A stretch of 64,000 nt of DNA, taken from Amphimedon queenslandica. Its lineage: Eukaryota > Porifera > Demospongiae > Haplosclerida > Niphatidae. Both the position numbers and the translations under genes were made by a program. The DNA is taken from positions 37,503 to 101,502 of the forward strand of contig NW_003546269.1 in assembly GCF_000090795.2 (NCBI RefSeq), written 5' to 3'. Shown piece after piece: positions 44,901 through 57,136 of this stretch. Each line of letters opens with the position of its first letter. Within the stretch, counting starts at the first letter, position 1. The notes below the pieces were generated by a model that worked only from the letters and a program-made list of their open reading frames with translations, searched no databases and was not told where the DNA came from.

Positions 44901-47785
44901 TCGTTGTAGAAGTGGGTGTAGCTGTTACTATAAAGAGAGAGAAGGTAGAGTTATTGAATGACAGACTTTGAACTGAGTATACAAATTGGAGGTCAGGGTA
45001 AAGGATGACAATCCCACACCACACAGGCTACTGTGACAGTATAACAGCTATTACAGGTACATGTTACTGGTAACTTAATACAGTTAAGTGAAGGATATGG
45101 AATATAGAATACTTTTTAATAGCAGTATTAATATGATTATGTACGTGAACTCCAACAGGAAAAAATTTGACACCAATTAATCAGTCATAGGAAGGAGTAT
45201 TGATAGCTTTGTACAGTGTAACAAAGTAGAGCAAAAGTATACTAATGTTTTGGTACAAGTAATTGGTGACCGGAAGCACTAGTTAAATAACAATTAAAGT
45301 TCACTATAGCTGTGAGTGAGGTGAATGGAAGTAATACTCGTGTGATTAGAGTTTACATGATCTAATTTTAAAACCTGACAAATTATTAGAATGTAATAAA
45401 AACAATCCATAACAAAGCAAAGATATGACTTGAGTCTAATTATGTTAAATTTTTCATGGTTATCTTTATATCTAGCTGCTGTTGTACCTGTTGTTTTAGT
45501 TCTATATATATAGACTGGGAAGTTTAATAATACAATACATTATAAGTATACTCTATTGCATACTTAAATGTGCTCCGTAAGCAACACAGTCAGTCCAAAC
45601 ACTTACCAGTTAGTCCATCACAGTTTGGCTTTACTGTAGCATTAGGCAATAAAGAGCAGTCCGGTAGAAATTCTCCATACGGTAGCTGTGTAAGAATATC
45701 CCATTCCTCTCTGCATAGCTGGTCCCTAACCAACTCACAGTAGCTTCTGTTTGGAAGGACTACCTTATTATCTACTTCAGAGCACGGCTGGTAAGAAAAA
45801 CGACAGAGGAACGTTTCAATATCTCTTCTTGCTTCATAGCAGGAGTCAGCTACTGAATTAGGATCAGAAATAAGAGCGAATACCAGGAGAAGATTTGAGT
45901 CTAGAGAATTGTTTGAGTTTATTAATGGAGAGTTGGAGCAAGTGGAGAAGAGACCCTGACAGATACCAGTGTAGCGTGTAGCATTAGTGCATGTCTGGAA
46001 TGAAGAGGGGGAGAGAGAGGGAGAGAGAGGGAGAGAGAGGGAGAGAGAGTGGGAGAGAGAGAGGGGGAGAGAGAGAGAGAGAGGGAGAGAGGAGGGAAGA
46101 GAGAAGAGGGGGAGAAGGAAGTGAAAGATAGAATGAAGAAGGAGGAAAGGAGTGGGTGTAAAAGAAAGAGTTGAAGGAAATGAGGCATAAAAATGATATC
46201 AACAACAAGTTTACATAATACATTAAGCATATACACAAACAAATGGTAAATGTATTGCACATAAGACTCATAATGTGTGTATACATGTGTCAAGAATACT
46301 GTACTATATAATGTGGATGAATATGACCATAAGTACACACACGTGTGTATATATAGTACCAGAGTCTATCATAAACTATCATTCCTGATATCATAAAATC
46401 TTAAACAAAGCTTGAATGCATGCTAACAGAAAACAGTGCACACATTGTTGTATTAAAAATCACATGGTAAACTGACTTTGTTTTTTTAACCTGATATGCT
46501 TGTTTTGAGTAAGCATGAACAACATTATGAACACAGGACACAATGTTTGAAAAATATGAATATAACATTCACATGCATTACATATTACCACCTATATCTC
46601 TGACTTACCAAGTTGCCATCAATTGGATCCTAAATAATGAAAAAGAAAACATAAAAGGACACAAGTCAATAACAATTTCATTATCCAACATGACAGGCTT
46701 ATAATGACTGTGCTACCAACAAATATAGCAGTGAGACTTTGAAGGGTAATGCTAGAAAGAAGCACAAAGTGATGGCCTTTTAATTACCCAATTATAGCTA
46801 ATCATTTCATAATCTCTCCTCTCTCAATGGTAGGCATGCGACTTGCATGTCTTTGTAAATACAGGAATGCATTAAAACGGATTTGTGAGTCCTATAAAGT
46901 AATCTTATTTATGTGCTTCTAATGGTATTGATAGTTATATACTCCTACACTATTATACTCCTACACTGCAAACCAAATATGTTTGTTCCTTTATACTTTG
47001 TGAGGGACAAAACGTCAAAAGTTGATGATGTACATGTATACATAGAGACAGACATGGAACTAATGAACTTATGCAGGAAATTGTAGCAAGTTTAGAGCAT
47101 CAAATATCAGTAATGTATAGTTGATTGACTAATGCTGCTAATTGCTATTTTCTGCATAAATGATGAAGCAATCAATGCGAAAGCAGGCAGTTAAGTGCAT
47201 GCATAGAATATTTAGGAGCTTACTAAAAGCCATTTCATGCTACAAAGTAACACTGCAATAAAGCATTTCACTAGAACAGTGTAATTATTATACAATAATC
47301 ATATGGCTGACTGCAGAACTGTCCTGCTAAGCTGACACACACACATATAATCATAATACTATAGTATTGACAGCATTTATTTCTCTGTAGTGTTGTAGTG
47401 TCTATAGCCATTTCATGCACCATTAACTCACATTAGTGCTTCCACTACTCGTGGAGCTACTGGTAGTGCATATCCCTACTCGAAAGAAGCAGAGCTGAGG
47501 CAGTAACATGGCTACCCAGAAAAAGATAATAATAGCCGAGACTATTACAAGCGAGAGGATCTGATGACATTTCTGCACCCTTTCGGAGACTTTCCTTTCC
47601 TTTTTGTAGTACTTGCTCCCAACTTTTATCTCGGCCACGGGAGGGTTCTTGTCCCAGTCGATGGTGTTGAGGTCGCCCACAGATTCTTCTTCCTTCTTGG
47701 CAGCGTCGATCTTCTCGCCGTCCTCAGTCAAGAAGCTGATCTGCCTCCTCTCTACTGGCGGAGATTCGTCTTTAACTTTATCCAT
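41916..47785 (-). CDS. Frizzled-like 7TM receptor with two tandem cysteine-rich domains
   Basis: Nine exons, 47432-47785, 46609-46629, 45607-45994, 44496-44927, 43579-43987, 43197-43252, 42966-43073, 42558-42895 and 41916-42482, give 890 residues. A charged N-terminal region of about 80 residues precedes a hydrophobic helix (ILSLVIVSAIIIFFWVAMLL), so it is a signal anchor or an eighth TM. A 21-nt exon (DPIDGNL) leads to CRD1 (residues about 126-255; SYQPC...LPNRSYCELVRDQLC...LPDCSLLP) and CRD2 (about 256-399; SFQPC...LPNRSHCENIRDNVC...LPDCSSLP), clearly duplicates. A Ser/Pro/Thr-rich stalk is followed by seven TM helices. After TM7 the tail reads AVNVAEVKSFFNSCLG, with no KTxxxW. Confidence 0.85.
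43130..43190. repeat. (CT)n-rich tract in a Frizzled-like gene intron
   Basis: CTCTCTCCC/TCTC runs in the intron between the TM2 exon and the following exon; it may serve as the polypyrimidine side for neighbouring splice sites on neither strand in particular. Simple sequence. Confidence 0.6.
46007..46110. repeat. (GA)n/GGGAGAGA microsatellite directly at a splice acceptor
   Basis: GGGAGAGAGA repeats occupy the intron upstream of the CRD1 exon. On the minus (coding) strand this is a long CT-rich polypyrimidine tract ending at the acceptor of exon 3 (45994). Antisense open frames here are repeat artefacts. Confidence 0.8.
46630..47431 (-). other. 802-nt first intron of the double-CRD receptor gene
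   Basis: AT-rich, no repeat-B copy and no recognisable exon. Confidence 0.5.
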
Positions 47786-48006
47786 GATTGAGAAGTGAGT
47801 GTATATAGCACATAACAGTAGCAGTGTCACTATTTATCTTGTAGTAAGCAGCTTCCTGTGGCTTCTTCTCCACCCTTTCTCTTTGTAATACACTTTGTTT
47901 GTGGAAAGCCAGCCCACTTATGATTTTTATTTAGAGGAAAACACAACTCATGTATTCACTTATACATGTAATGTAATATATGGATCTCTCTCTCTCTCTC
48001 CCACTT

Positions 48007-50140
48007 TTATGCAACTTTATTCTTCTCCAGTTGGAGCCTAAAATATGACAATAAAGGAAAGATCGTCGTGCACCATTAAATTCCATGCATCTTACTCAAT
48101 GTATCGCTCTCTCTCTTCGTGCAGCTGCTTTGCTAGCGCATTTCTTTCATCGCTCACTCTGTCGTATTCTAACATAACCTGAAGAGACTGTAATGATGAT
48201 AATAATTGTAATAGCAGTCATACCTTTTCCAGGTGCGTCGAGAGTTGTGCTATTTCGTCTTCCTGGTTCCTAATGTGACCTTTTAGCTTCATTATTCTTT
48301 CTTCGTACTCGCTTTTTATTTCTTCGTCTTTTGATAATGACTTGTGAAGACTATAATGGAACAAAACAATGATACATTGGGCCCAGCAAGATTTTGGTAT
48401 ACTGCTCAGATCCTTGCCAGCACATGAGATGTGCTAGGAGAGAACTCTCCCTTTTTACAATGTTATCTGATACATATACACATGTACTTAAGTTGTGTAG
48501 AAATTTTGAACTGATTCTGATCAAAAGTGGATTTTTTATAAATTTCTAAAAGTTGCTCCAAAATATTTCGTCAAAGATGACTAGAAGAGAATTCTTCATT
48601 TTAATAATTTTTTTCTGATACATATACATGTTCTAATCTTGCATATCTAGTTTGAGCTGGTTTCAATCCAGAATGGATTTTTTACAAACTTTTAAAACTA
48701 CTCCAAAAGCCACAATTAGCTTTTATTAAAGGCAAAATTTGATTCAATGCTTCTACCTGTTCACTAGTTGCATAGTCTCACAGTAATCCTCTAATTCTTG
48801 AGCTCTTTTATGCCAAAACTCATTCTCATTATTGGCTGCTTGAAGCTGTGACTACAGAGATGAGAGATGGAGGAAAAGAGTGGGAAAGCGTAGATTCATT
48901 GTAAACATATAAACTAAAACACGCTCTGTAATCTATAATGTTGATTTTGATTTTATGCATATAATTTAAAAACATACTCTATGATCATAACAATGATGTA
49001 TGTGCATAGGACAGACTATCTTTATAATGAGAGTATTTTGTCCATATACAGTGTAGCCTCTATAATAAGGACACTCTGATATAAGGACATCTTTATTATA
49101 ACGAGGACATTTTCGTAATGTCACACACCTCCATACTAGGATGCTACAACTGCTAAGCTTATGTACACGTATACAGTTATCTAAATACATCTATGTGTTT
49201 ATGCATGGAAGTTTAGATACATATTGTGTATGGATGTGAATGTGTATGTACATATAGATGAGATGTTTATGCAACAGATACGTACTTGCAATGCTTTCAC
49301 TCTCTGCCTATCAACAAGTTTGTATTCAGTTTGTAAGTGCTCTAGCTCTGTCTCCAGTGACTTCACTCTTTCTTTAGAAATGCTTAACTATAGTACAGGG
49401 AAAATACATATGATTTAAAGAAACCAAGGAAATTAACATGATATTATGGTATCTGTATAAGTTGGAGTTGAGCCATTTGGCTGTTAAACGCATCAAATCA
49501 CACAATAATATACAAAACTACTACAGTTCACATTTTAACATGAAATATAATTATATTATATTACATAAGTTTATTTATCACACTTTTCATTAGTAGTGAT
49601 TTGGCTGTTAGTAAAATGCACCCACAACATTACCACAAACATTATTGTAGGATACCTCTCTTGCTTACATTAATAGGAATTCCCTCCCTTAGTTAATGAG
49701 CACACACCCACATGATAAATTAACTTATCTTTGTTTACTTCCCTTCATTTAATAAAAATTCAATTTCTTACTTGATGAAGTGCCTTTTCTCTCTCTAATC
49801 TCAGTGACTTTATTTGCCTGTTCAGTTTCTCTTTGCTTAACAATACTTCAGTTTGCACGCGTGCCGTGAGCTCCTGACAGTTTTCTTTTAAAGACTCTAT
49901 CGTCTCTGACGTGCTCAAGTCATGCACTAATTTTTTAATTGCCTGAGAGGAAAAGGAGAGAGAGAGAAAGAGAGAGATAGTTAGGAGAAAAAGAATTTTA
50001 AATAATGCAAAGATAAAGGTAAGAGTAGCTGGTTGATTACTTCTTCCGCGAGCACAGGTGTTCTAGGATAGAGATAAAAGAGAGGAAGGTATGTTAATAC
50101 TAATTGCATTTTAATTGTACCTCTTTGATCCAACAGACAT
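48007..50140 (-). CDS. Coiled-coil protein of unknown function
   Basis: Eight exons, 50121-50140, 50041-50062, 49772-49942, 49286-49387, 48757-48851, 48224-48350, 48096-48178 and 48007-48037, give 216 residues in phase. Apart from the start (MSVGSKRTPVLAEEAIKKLV), the whole protein is a continuous heptad-like coiled coil rich in Glu, Lys, Leu and Gln: LNRQIKSLRLEREKALHQ, VKSLETELEHLQTEYKLVD, LKGHIRNQEDEIAQLSTHLE. I do not recognise the family; centrosomal or ciliary coiled-coil proteins look like this, and the divergent partner is nicolin 1, a tubulin polyglutamylase subunit. That functional link is only a guess. Confidence 0.75.
48395..48720 (+). repeat. Degenerate repeat-B copies in a coiled-coil gene intron
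   Basis: About two diverged monomers: TGTTATCTGATACATATACA, AAGTTGTGTAGAAATTTTGA, TGATCAAAAGTGGATTTTTT. The palindrome is lost, so these are older copies. Confidence 0.75.
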
Positions 50141-50392
50141 GACTGCAATACTTTGTATTTGTAGTACAGCCACGCCCTACAGCTTGCAGCAAATGGGTGG
50201 GGCTGCTTCCTGCAGAGCTCGACCTGCTACAATTAAATGGCTCCTACACACAAGGGTATTTGAATCTCCTTAGAGTTGAGACTCGCTTATTTTACAAGAA
50301 ATAAACTCGGTAAAATATCATGCTAGTAATAATTTTATGTAGCATACATTCCTACTCCTAGTCTGATCTAGAACAAACAAAAATTTTGCAAA
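50141..50392. promoter_or_regulatory. Divergent promoter between the coiled-coil gene and nicolin 1
   Basis: A 252-bp gap between outward-facing starts. No CACGTG is present. Regulatory role inferred from position. Confidence 0.4.
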
Positions 50393-50953
50393 ATGGCTGC
50401 TCCTCCTCCTTCCCCACAAGTGAAAAGTGTCAAATTTACACTCAGAGACCCTGTACCCTTGACCCTGCCCGGCCCTAAGAGTGGTCACGTGATCCGGAGC
50501 AACTGTCACGTGACTGAACTGAACCCATACTCAAGAACCGTTACATACATATCATTCAGAAACTACTACTCCCACACTCTGTCAGTTAAGTACCTACCGC
50601 AGGAAAAGGCTCTTTCACAACCGGAGAGCTGGTGTTATTGCTTGAAAAACTACGTATTAATGAAAAGTGGCCCACACAGCGAAACGGGTGGACAAGATTG
50701 GTTTAATATCGAAATTAATTTGAGCGACGTTGAAAGGTTAAGGCTCATCTTGAGACAACCGTCGTCAAATTGGGAGCAATTTCATATCAGCGACATACAG
50801 CTTTATTGCAAGGTCTATTCCCATTCTGCAGAGACTGATACTCATTCTGCAGAGATTGATACTTGTTCTGCAGAGACTGATACTCATTCTGATAGCATGG
50901 AAATAGTTGAAAAGATGTTAGAAATAACAAGACGATTATCAGAAAATAATTAA
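50393..50953 (+). CDS. NICN1: Nicolin 1 (tubulin polyglutamylase complex subunit)
   Basis: Single-exon gene of 186 residues. The family core is YISFRNYYSHTLSVKYL, CYCLKNYVLMKSGPHSETGG and VERLRLILRQPSSNWEQFHI, close to the human EITFKNYYTAFLS, LRDYCLMPDPHSEEG and ELRLILRQPSPLW. The C-terminal third differs: it has a short repeat (SAETDTH, SAEIDTC, SAETDTHSD) in place of the human tail. Nicolin associates with the TTLL1 polyglutamylase complex on axonemal tubulin. Confidence 0.9.
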   Translation: MAAPPPSPQVKSVKFTLRDPVPLTLPGPKSGHVIRSNCHVTELNPYSRTVTYISFRNYYSHTLSVKYLPQEKALSQPESWCYCLKNYVLMKSGPHSETGGQDWFNIEINLSDVERLRLILRQPSSNWEQFHISDIQLYCKVYSHSAETDTHSAEIDTCSAETDTHSDSMEIVEKMLEITRRLSENN

Positions 50954-51181
50954 CACAAAAACACAACAGCGAGAGAGAAGGATTTAACATCAACTATTAA
51001 TTACAAACATGCAAATAGTCATACACCAAAATGTGTACTAATTCATTCTCATTATTATTATTATTATTAATAATATAAAGTCAGTTTTTGTCTGTAATTT
51101 CGTAAAATACAAATCTGAGACGTCTTTCCGAAAGTCGTGAATGTGTAGCAATTACGTACGTGTACATGCAAACCACGCCCA

Positions 51182-51696
51182 CTACTGAAAGAGTTGAATC
51201 CTATGCATGATGACCTTTCGACAAATTGGACACTGGTCGACCTTTTGAGAGCAATTGGAACAAAACTGATGGCCGCAGGTAAGAACAGTGTTACGAGGGT
51301 TTTCACAACAAATCTCACAAATGCTAGGGGACGTGGCAGAAATGGGGGCGGAGCTTCCAGGAGGACCCGCCCCCACAGGAGATATGACTGCTGTGTCTGT
51401 AGTACTGGTATCAGCTATAGAGATAATTAATTGATGGGCGTGGTCAATGAACATTAATGACTCACTTAGACCGATTTTCTTTTCAATTGTTTTTCTACAC
51501 TCGCTACACCGTTTCATCCTCTTGCAGCAATCTAAAGTAAACAAACAAACAAATAATGACAACAAAAAACAACAACAATATTCAATTTATTACCAGGACA
51601 AAATTTATGCTGACAAGGCTCAAGAGTGACAGTGGCCACTTCTTCCTCGCACATCAGACATTTTGGACTTATTTCTTCTATACCTTCTAACTTAAC

Positions 51697-51730
<34 letters not shown>

Positions 51731-53235
51731 CACTCTTAAAATAAATATTTTAAAAAGCATTACAATTATAAAAATTACAGCACAATACTTGATGTATGTG
51801 GAGCAAAACTTTCACAAATTACATTGCTAGTACCGTACCCTTAATGGCAATCGAAAATTTTGCTGAGCTTTTATTTCATGATTGCATGCATATCCACCAA
51901 AAACCGCAAAAATTTTGCCTGTCAAAAGTAAAAGTTCTATACGACACCTACTTTACATTCCGGGCACTTCTTTGCTCTCTGTGTACATTCGGTGCACAGA
52001 ACCTCATGACGACAAGGTAACAATCTCAGAGTAACCTCTTTCTCACAGATAATGCACTCGATGAATGAAGAGGAGGGAACAGGGGGGAGGACAGGAGGAG
52101 TAGCTTTAACCGGAGCAGGGCTAGTATCATTAGCTGTGGCACTGTGACCATTCGATGGCTAAAAGGAGAGATTGAAATACATGTGTACATGTACATGTAC
52201 AGTGTATGTGGTAAGGTATTGGATTCTTACTGTTTGAGGAGCTGGTAGTATTGCCAGTGGGTGAGTGGTGGGTTGAACTCGTTTTAGTGAACCGTGAAAT
52301 GTACTAAAGAAATACAAACATTAATGAAATCTGTAGTAGATGTATACATACACTCTATACTGTACATGTGCTGGTGTTTTTGAGTAATTTAAAAATTTGT
52401 AAAAAATTCAATTTTGATTGGAATCAGTTCAAACTTTCTACACAACATAAGTACATGTATATGTATCAAATAAAGTTATAAAAATGAGAAATTCTCTCCT
52501 AGTCATTTTTGGCAAAATCTGGCCCGAGACCCTGTACTATAGTACAGGGACTTTGCCTCAATTTTGGAGCAACTTTAAAAATTCGTAAAAAATCCATTTT
52601 GATCGGAATCAGTTCAAACTTTCTACGCAACATAAGAACATGTATATGCATCAGATAAAGTTATAAAAATAAGAAATTCTCTCCTAGTCATTTTTGGCAA
52701 AATTTGGCCCGAGACCATGTACTATAGTACAGGGACTTTGCCTCAATTTTGGAGCAATTTTAAAAATTCGTAAAAAATCCAAATTTGATCGGAATCAGTT
52801 CAAACTTTCTACACAACATAAGAACATGTATATGTATCAGATAAAGTCATTAAAATGAGGAATTCTCTCCTAGTCATTTTTGGCAAAATTTGGCCCGAGA
52901 CCGTGTACTATAGTACAGGGACTTTGGCCCTGATTTTGGAGCAAATTCAAATTTGATAAAGAATATGTATACACGTACATGTGTGCATGAGAAAATGTCA
53001 TTAAATATTCAGGCTCTGCCTACCTAGGATACTTATCTTTGTCATCAATAAACTGTGTGATACTAACTGCTTTCTCAGGCGAGCATATGCTTAAAGGTGC
53101 GTTCCCCTTATGGTTCAAGATGTATGGATCAGCCCCTTGCTGTATGAGGAAACAAGCCTGAAGTATGGAGACGCGATCAGTAGCTTCCTCTGAGACCTCT
53201 ATACTATCATTTAACTGTAAGGGAAAAGTGTGAGG

Positions 53236-53267
<32 letters not shown>

Positions 53268-56200
53268 GGGGGGGAAAGAGCAAAAGGGACAGAGCTCAAA
53301 ATTTAAAAATGGCTACAATTCTTTACCTTTTTAAGTTGAGGTGTGTCACTGCCCAGGGCACCATCGGTCTGTCTAACCATCGCCATGTGGAGGGGCGTGT
53401 CTCCATCGTGATCCTTAATGTGTTACCATGGATACCATAATTAAAGAGGCGTGGCTTACCTGAACGTTAAGTTTAGCACCGAATCCAATCAATCTCTCAA
53501 CTACCCTGACATGACCTTGATGAACAGCATAATGGAGAGGAGTGGATTCATCATTCGCCACGCTATCAATATCACACGCCTCCTAATAAATATTAATTAA
53601 AACAAAACCACACCCACTTCATGAATATTAATTAGTACACAACCACACCCACACTATGAATATACTTACACATTCGGCGATTGTTGTGGCAACGTCTAAA
53701 TGATTATTAAGACAAGCCAAATGAAGAGGAGTCAGTCCATCATCTTTCTTCAAATTAACACACTCTGGGTTTCTCTTAATAAACAAGTCCACGCCCCTGT
53801 AAGGCGGAGTTATTTACTAATTGGTGGGTGTGGTTTAGCTTACGGTAGAAACCCAATTCGAGCGGCCTCGTGTAGCGGAGTGAAGAGTCTGAAATTAACG
53901 AGAGAGGGATCTCCCCCGGCATCCAGCAGGAGCACAATGGCTTCCAGTTTCTGTGCCAATACTGCACAATGTAATGGAGTATTACCCTCAGAGTCCTATG
54001 AATTATAAAGAACATGTACACTGTACATGATGTGTATTGATTGTATAGGAGGTAACTTGGGGTCATATTGATACCAATTTGTCAAAATACATGTACATGT
54101 ACATGTACACCTTACATGTAAAACATTATTCGACTGCACATGCTCAATGGCACATGGCCCCATGTACATGTATTCAAACCCGTCAATCACCAAAAGAGTA
54201 ACAATTTACTATAATTTCACTGCTCCAAAATTACCAGTACTTGTACGTGATACATATTGACATATACATGCACATACACATACATGTACATGTTAAGTTA
54301 TGGCTATGTACATGTATATTTATCATCATAAGCATGTTATTTCCTTCCTTTATTTCACTCCTCTCACTTACAGCTGCACTGAGGTCAATGTTCTGGTCTC
54401 GTATCAGAACCTTGAGTATGCTGGTGTGACCCTTGATAGCTGAGAGGTTGAGTGCGGTCATGCCACGCTTACTCCGAGCATTAACGTCTGCTCCATTGTC
54501 AATTAACAACTGGGCAGCTTCCTCTTCGTCACTACAGTTTAAAAAGGGTTAAATAAAGGGTTGTAAATATAGTTTAGAAAGGGTTAAATATTGTATAAAA
54601 ATAGCGTTAAATATTGCTATAAATAAGGTTCAATATGGCGGATTAAAAACTCACCCATAGGCACATAAATGTAGAGGTCTGTCTCCGTCCTCGTCCTACA
54701 TGTACATGTACATTATCATGTGACATTTTGAGGTAGTCATGTGATGTCTCTTACCTCTATCTCGAGATTGGCCTTGAATTCTAAGAGACACTTGATAATC
54801 TCAATATGGCCAGCAACAGCAGCACAATGAAGAGCGGCTTTACCAGCTGCTTTAGCATTGACCTAATAATAAAATTAAAAAAAATAATAATAATAATATA
54901 ATAATCTTGTATTACCTCTGACGGGTGTTTTACGAGGAACTCTCTCAAAGCATTGGTATCATTAGCAGCTGCAGCGGCTACCACCACAGCAGGGTTCTCT
55001 AGTAGCGTCAATAGCCTGAGTTGGGTCTCTATATCGACTCCGCCCCCAAGCCCATCCAATAATCCATTGTCAGTATCAGCTATTAATAAATAAATAAGTC
55101 ACATGATAGTCACATGATCTTACGAGGTGCTTCTGGAGGGTTTTCATCAGGTGCTGCGTTCATGCAGAGCGGATTGAAGGTCCATGAGCGACCATTGACA
55201 CTGACCCTGAGATCACCTGATGGAAAGACTCGTACCACACGACCAGCTTGACCCAAAGTCTAAAAATAGATTTAGTCACTATTAATAAATATGAATCATG
55301 AAATTTTATTAGTCTATAAATAGAAATAAATAATTATTAATAGGTTACTATAAATAGGATTTGAGTTACTATTAATAGCAATACAGTGCACATGTATACG
55401 ACACTTCGTTACTATAAATAGAAATCACCATTATACCATTGACTCACCAAAGCCATGTCGTCTACCCAGCCGCCGTGGTCCTCTTGAAGGTCGTGCACAA
55501 GAGCTATGTCGTCAATTATTTTGATAACGTCTCCAACGGCAAACTGGGTCACTTTGGTAAGAGACGCAGGATTAAGGGTCCATGTCCTGTTGTTGGGGTA
55601 ACGGACTCTGATGTCACCTGAATCAAGGACATTGTGGACAGTGCCCATTTGCTCTATTAGCTGGGAGAAGAGAGAGAGAGGGGAGGGAGAGAGAGGGGGG
55701 AGAGAGAGGAAGAGAGGGAGAGAAAGAGAGGGGGGAGAACAGAAGAGTTTAAGAACAAATACAATGACATTTAAAATCATCAAAATCATTTCAAATACTA
55801 TCTAAATTATGCACATGGATGTTTGAAAAAGAGCTTCAATCATCAAAAAACTAGGACCACCACCTTCATTCTCTTACCTGGGCCATGTCGTCATTCCATC
55901 CGCCATGTCCTTCCTGAAGAGCCTTGAAGACATCAACGTCCAACTGAACACGGACTTGATCACCAGCTGCAATCCCTCCATCACTCCCTTTACCAGCTGG
56001 AGTAGCTTTTGTATCATATATATCCTTTTCTTGTATCTTCTTTCCAAGAACTGGAAGGTGATCTGGGAAATAGTAGCCGTACTCACCGGGAGTGATCGCC
56101 TTAATATCAACCTAGTGATTATTAATTATTATTATTATTATAAATGTAAGTTAAAATCCTACTTTTCCTTTGTGGCCAACTCTATAAACATTTTTCTTTC

Positions 56201-57136
56201 CTCCTTTTTTCCATTCTACTTCGGCAACGCTTCTCTGCATATAAAAAGAGCAAATGAAAAAGAGTCGATGTTTTTAAAAAATGATATAAAAGATGACAAA
56301 ATTCAAAACTCACAAAAGTGTCTTTCTCCCAGCCTTTTATAGTCACCAAATGACCAATGTTTCCAATCCCACCTGTAATGAAAGCCACACCCATTAATAA
56401 ATGCCACACCCATTCCCTTACCGTCTTGATCCCCCCAAAGCCAATCGTATCCCCTAGTGACCTCAGCGTCCTTGAAAAGACCCTTAGCAACCAAACGGGA
56501 GCTGTCACACCTCAGTGGTAGGTTAACACTTAAGAGAAAAAGAGAAGAAGAAAAGTAGAAAAGTATTTTTGATTTTAGAAGCAGCGAAAAAGCAGCTGCA
56601 ACTTACAAGGGTGCCTCCGGAGCTTCTTGTAGTATGAACTTGTGCTCCATGCTGTGCTTGCTGCTCATGTAGCAAGAGAAGCAAAGATCGAAGTCAAAAC
56701 AATTGACACACTTGTATCTGAGGCCCTCTATCCCGTTCTGTCTGCAGCTGTCACAGGTAATGTTAGGATGACGGACAGCTAGAGAGAGAGAAAGAGAGAG
56801 GAAGAGAGGGGAAAAAGATAAAGGTGAAGAGAATGCTTCAAATATGTACATGTACATATATGTATCTCTTCTCTTACCAGCTGGTGCATTATCATAGAGT
56901 AAAAGGTCATACTTCCCATCAATCCCACACCTGTAGTTACACCTTGAACCGTTGTCCCACTGTACTAGGACAGCACGAGGGGTCACTAGGGAGCTACCCC
57001 CGTCCTCCGAAGAAGCAGGAGTGGTGTCGGCCGTTCGTACTTCAACGACGGTACCAACGTATCCCTCGCCACCATCCTGTTGACCCCACTTCCAGTCAGG
57101 GCCACGTACCACGCGTACTCCTATCTTGACGTCCAT
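51182..57136 (-). CDS. MIB1: Mind bomb E3 ubiquitin ligase
   Basis: Ubiquitinates Notch ligands to drive their endocytosis. Twenty-two in-phase exons give 1028 residues (human MIB1 1006): 56878-57136, 56607-56778, 56422-56528, 56314-56372, 56163-56234, 55878-56111, 55448-55660, 55124-55259, 54916-55079, 54755-54862, 54655-54695, 54372-54531, 53844-53995, 53670-53796, 53460-53582, 53327-53413, 53024-53214, 52231-52303, 51952-52158, 51594-51696, 51466-51531, 51182-51414. Order: MIB/HERC2 (RVVRGPDWKWGQQDGGEG), ZZ finger (CDSCRQNGIEGLRYKCVNC), second MIB/HERC2 (TRGYDWLWGDQDGG), SH3-like repeats (GHGGWNDDMAQ, DHGGWVDDMAL), about eight ankyrins, three RINGs (ECIICEKEV, PKCLMCEEEV, SICEICCENP), ending CPICRKVIMHRIQLFQ. 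Starting at an upstream Met (57151) is also possible. Confidence 0.96.
52370..52955 (-). repeat. Repeat-B array in a Mind bomb intron, reverse orientation (about 3 copies)
   Basis: Each copy has AAACTTTCTACACAACATAA (or TACGCAAC), TCTCCTAGTCATTTTTGGC and TGTACTATAGTACAGGGACT. One copy (near 52531) keeps the palindrome nearly whole. Spacing is about 178-187 bp. It lies in the intron between exons 17 and 18. Confidence 0.88.

Noticed and set aside
45922-46338. Ser/Leu/Pro-rich minus-strand frame
   Set aside because: Translation of a GA/CT microsatellite in an intron of the double-CRD receptor gene.
54231-54509. C-terminal extension of the ankyrin frame as a separate short protein
   Set aside because: Residues after DLSAA are intronic; the next ankyrin exon follows in phase at 53995.
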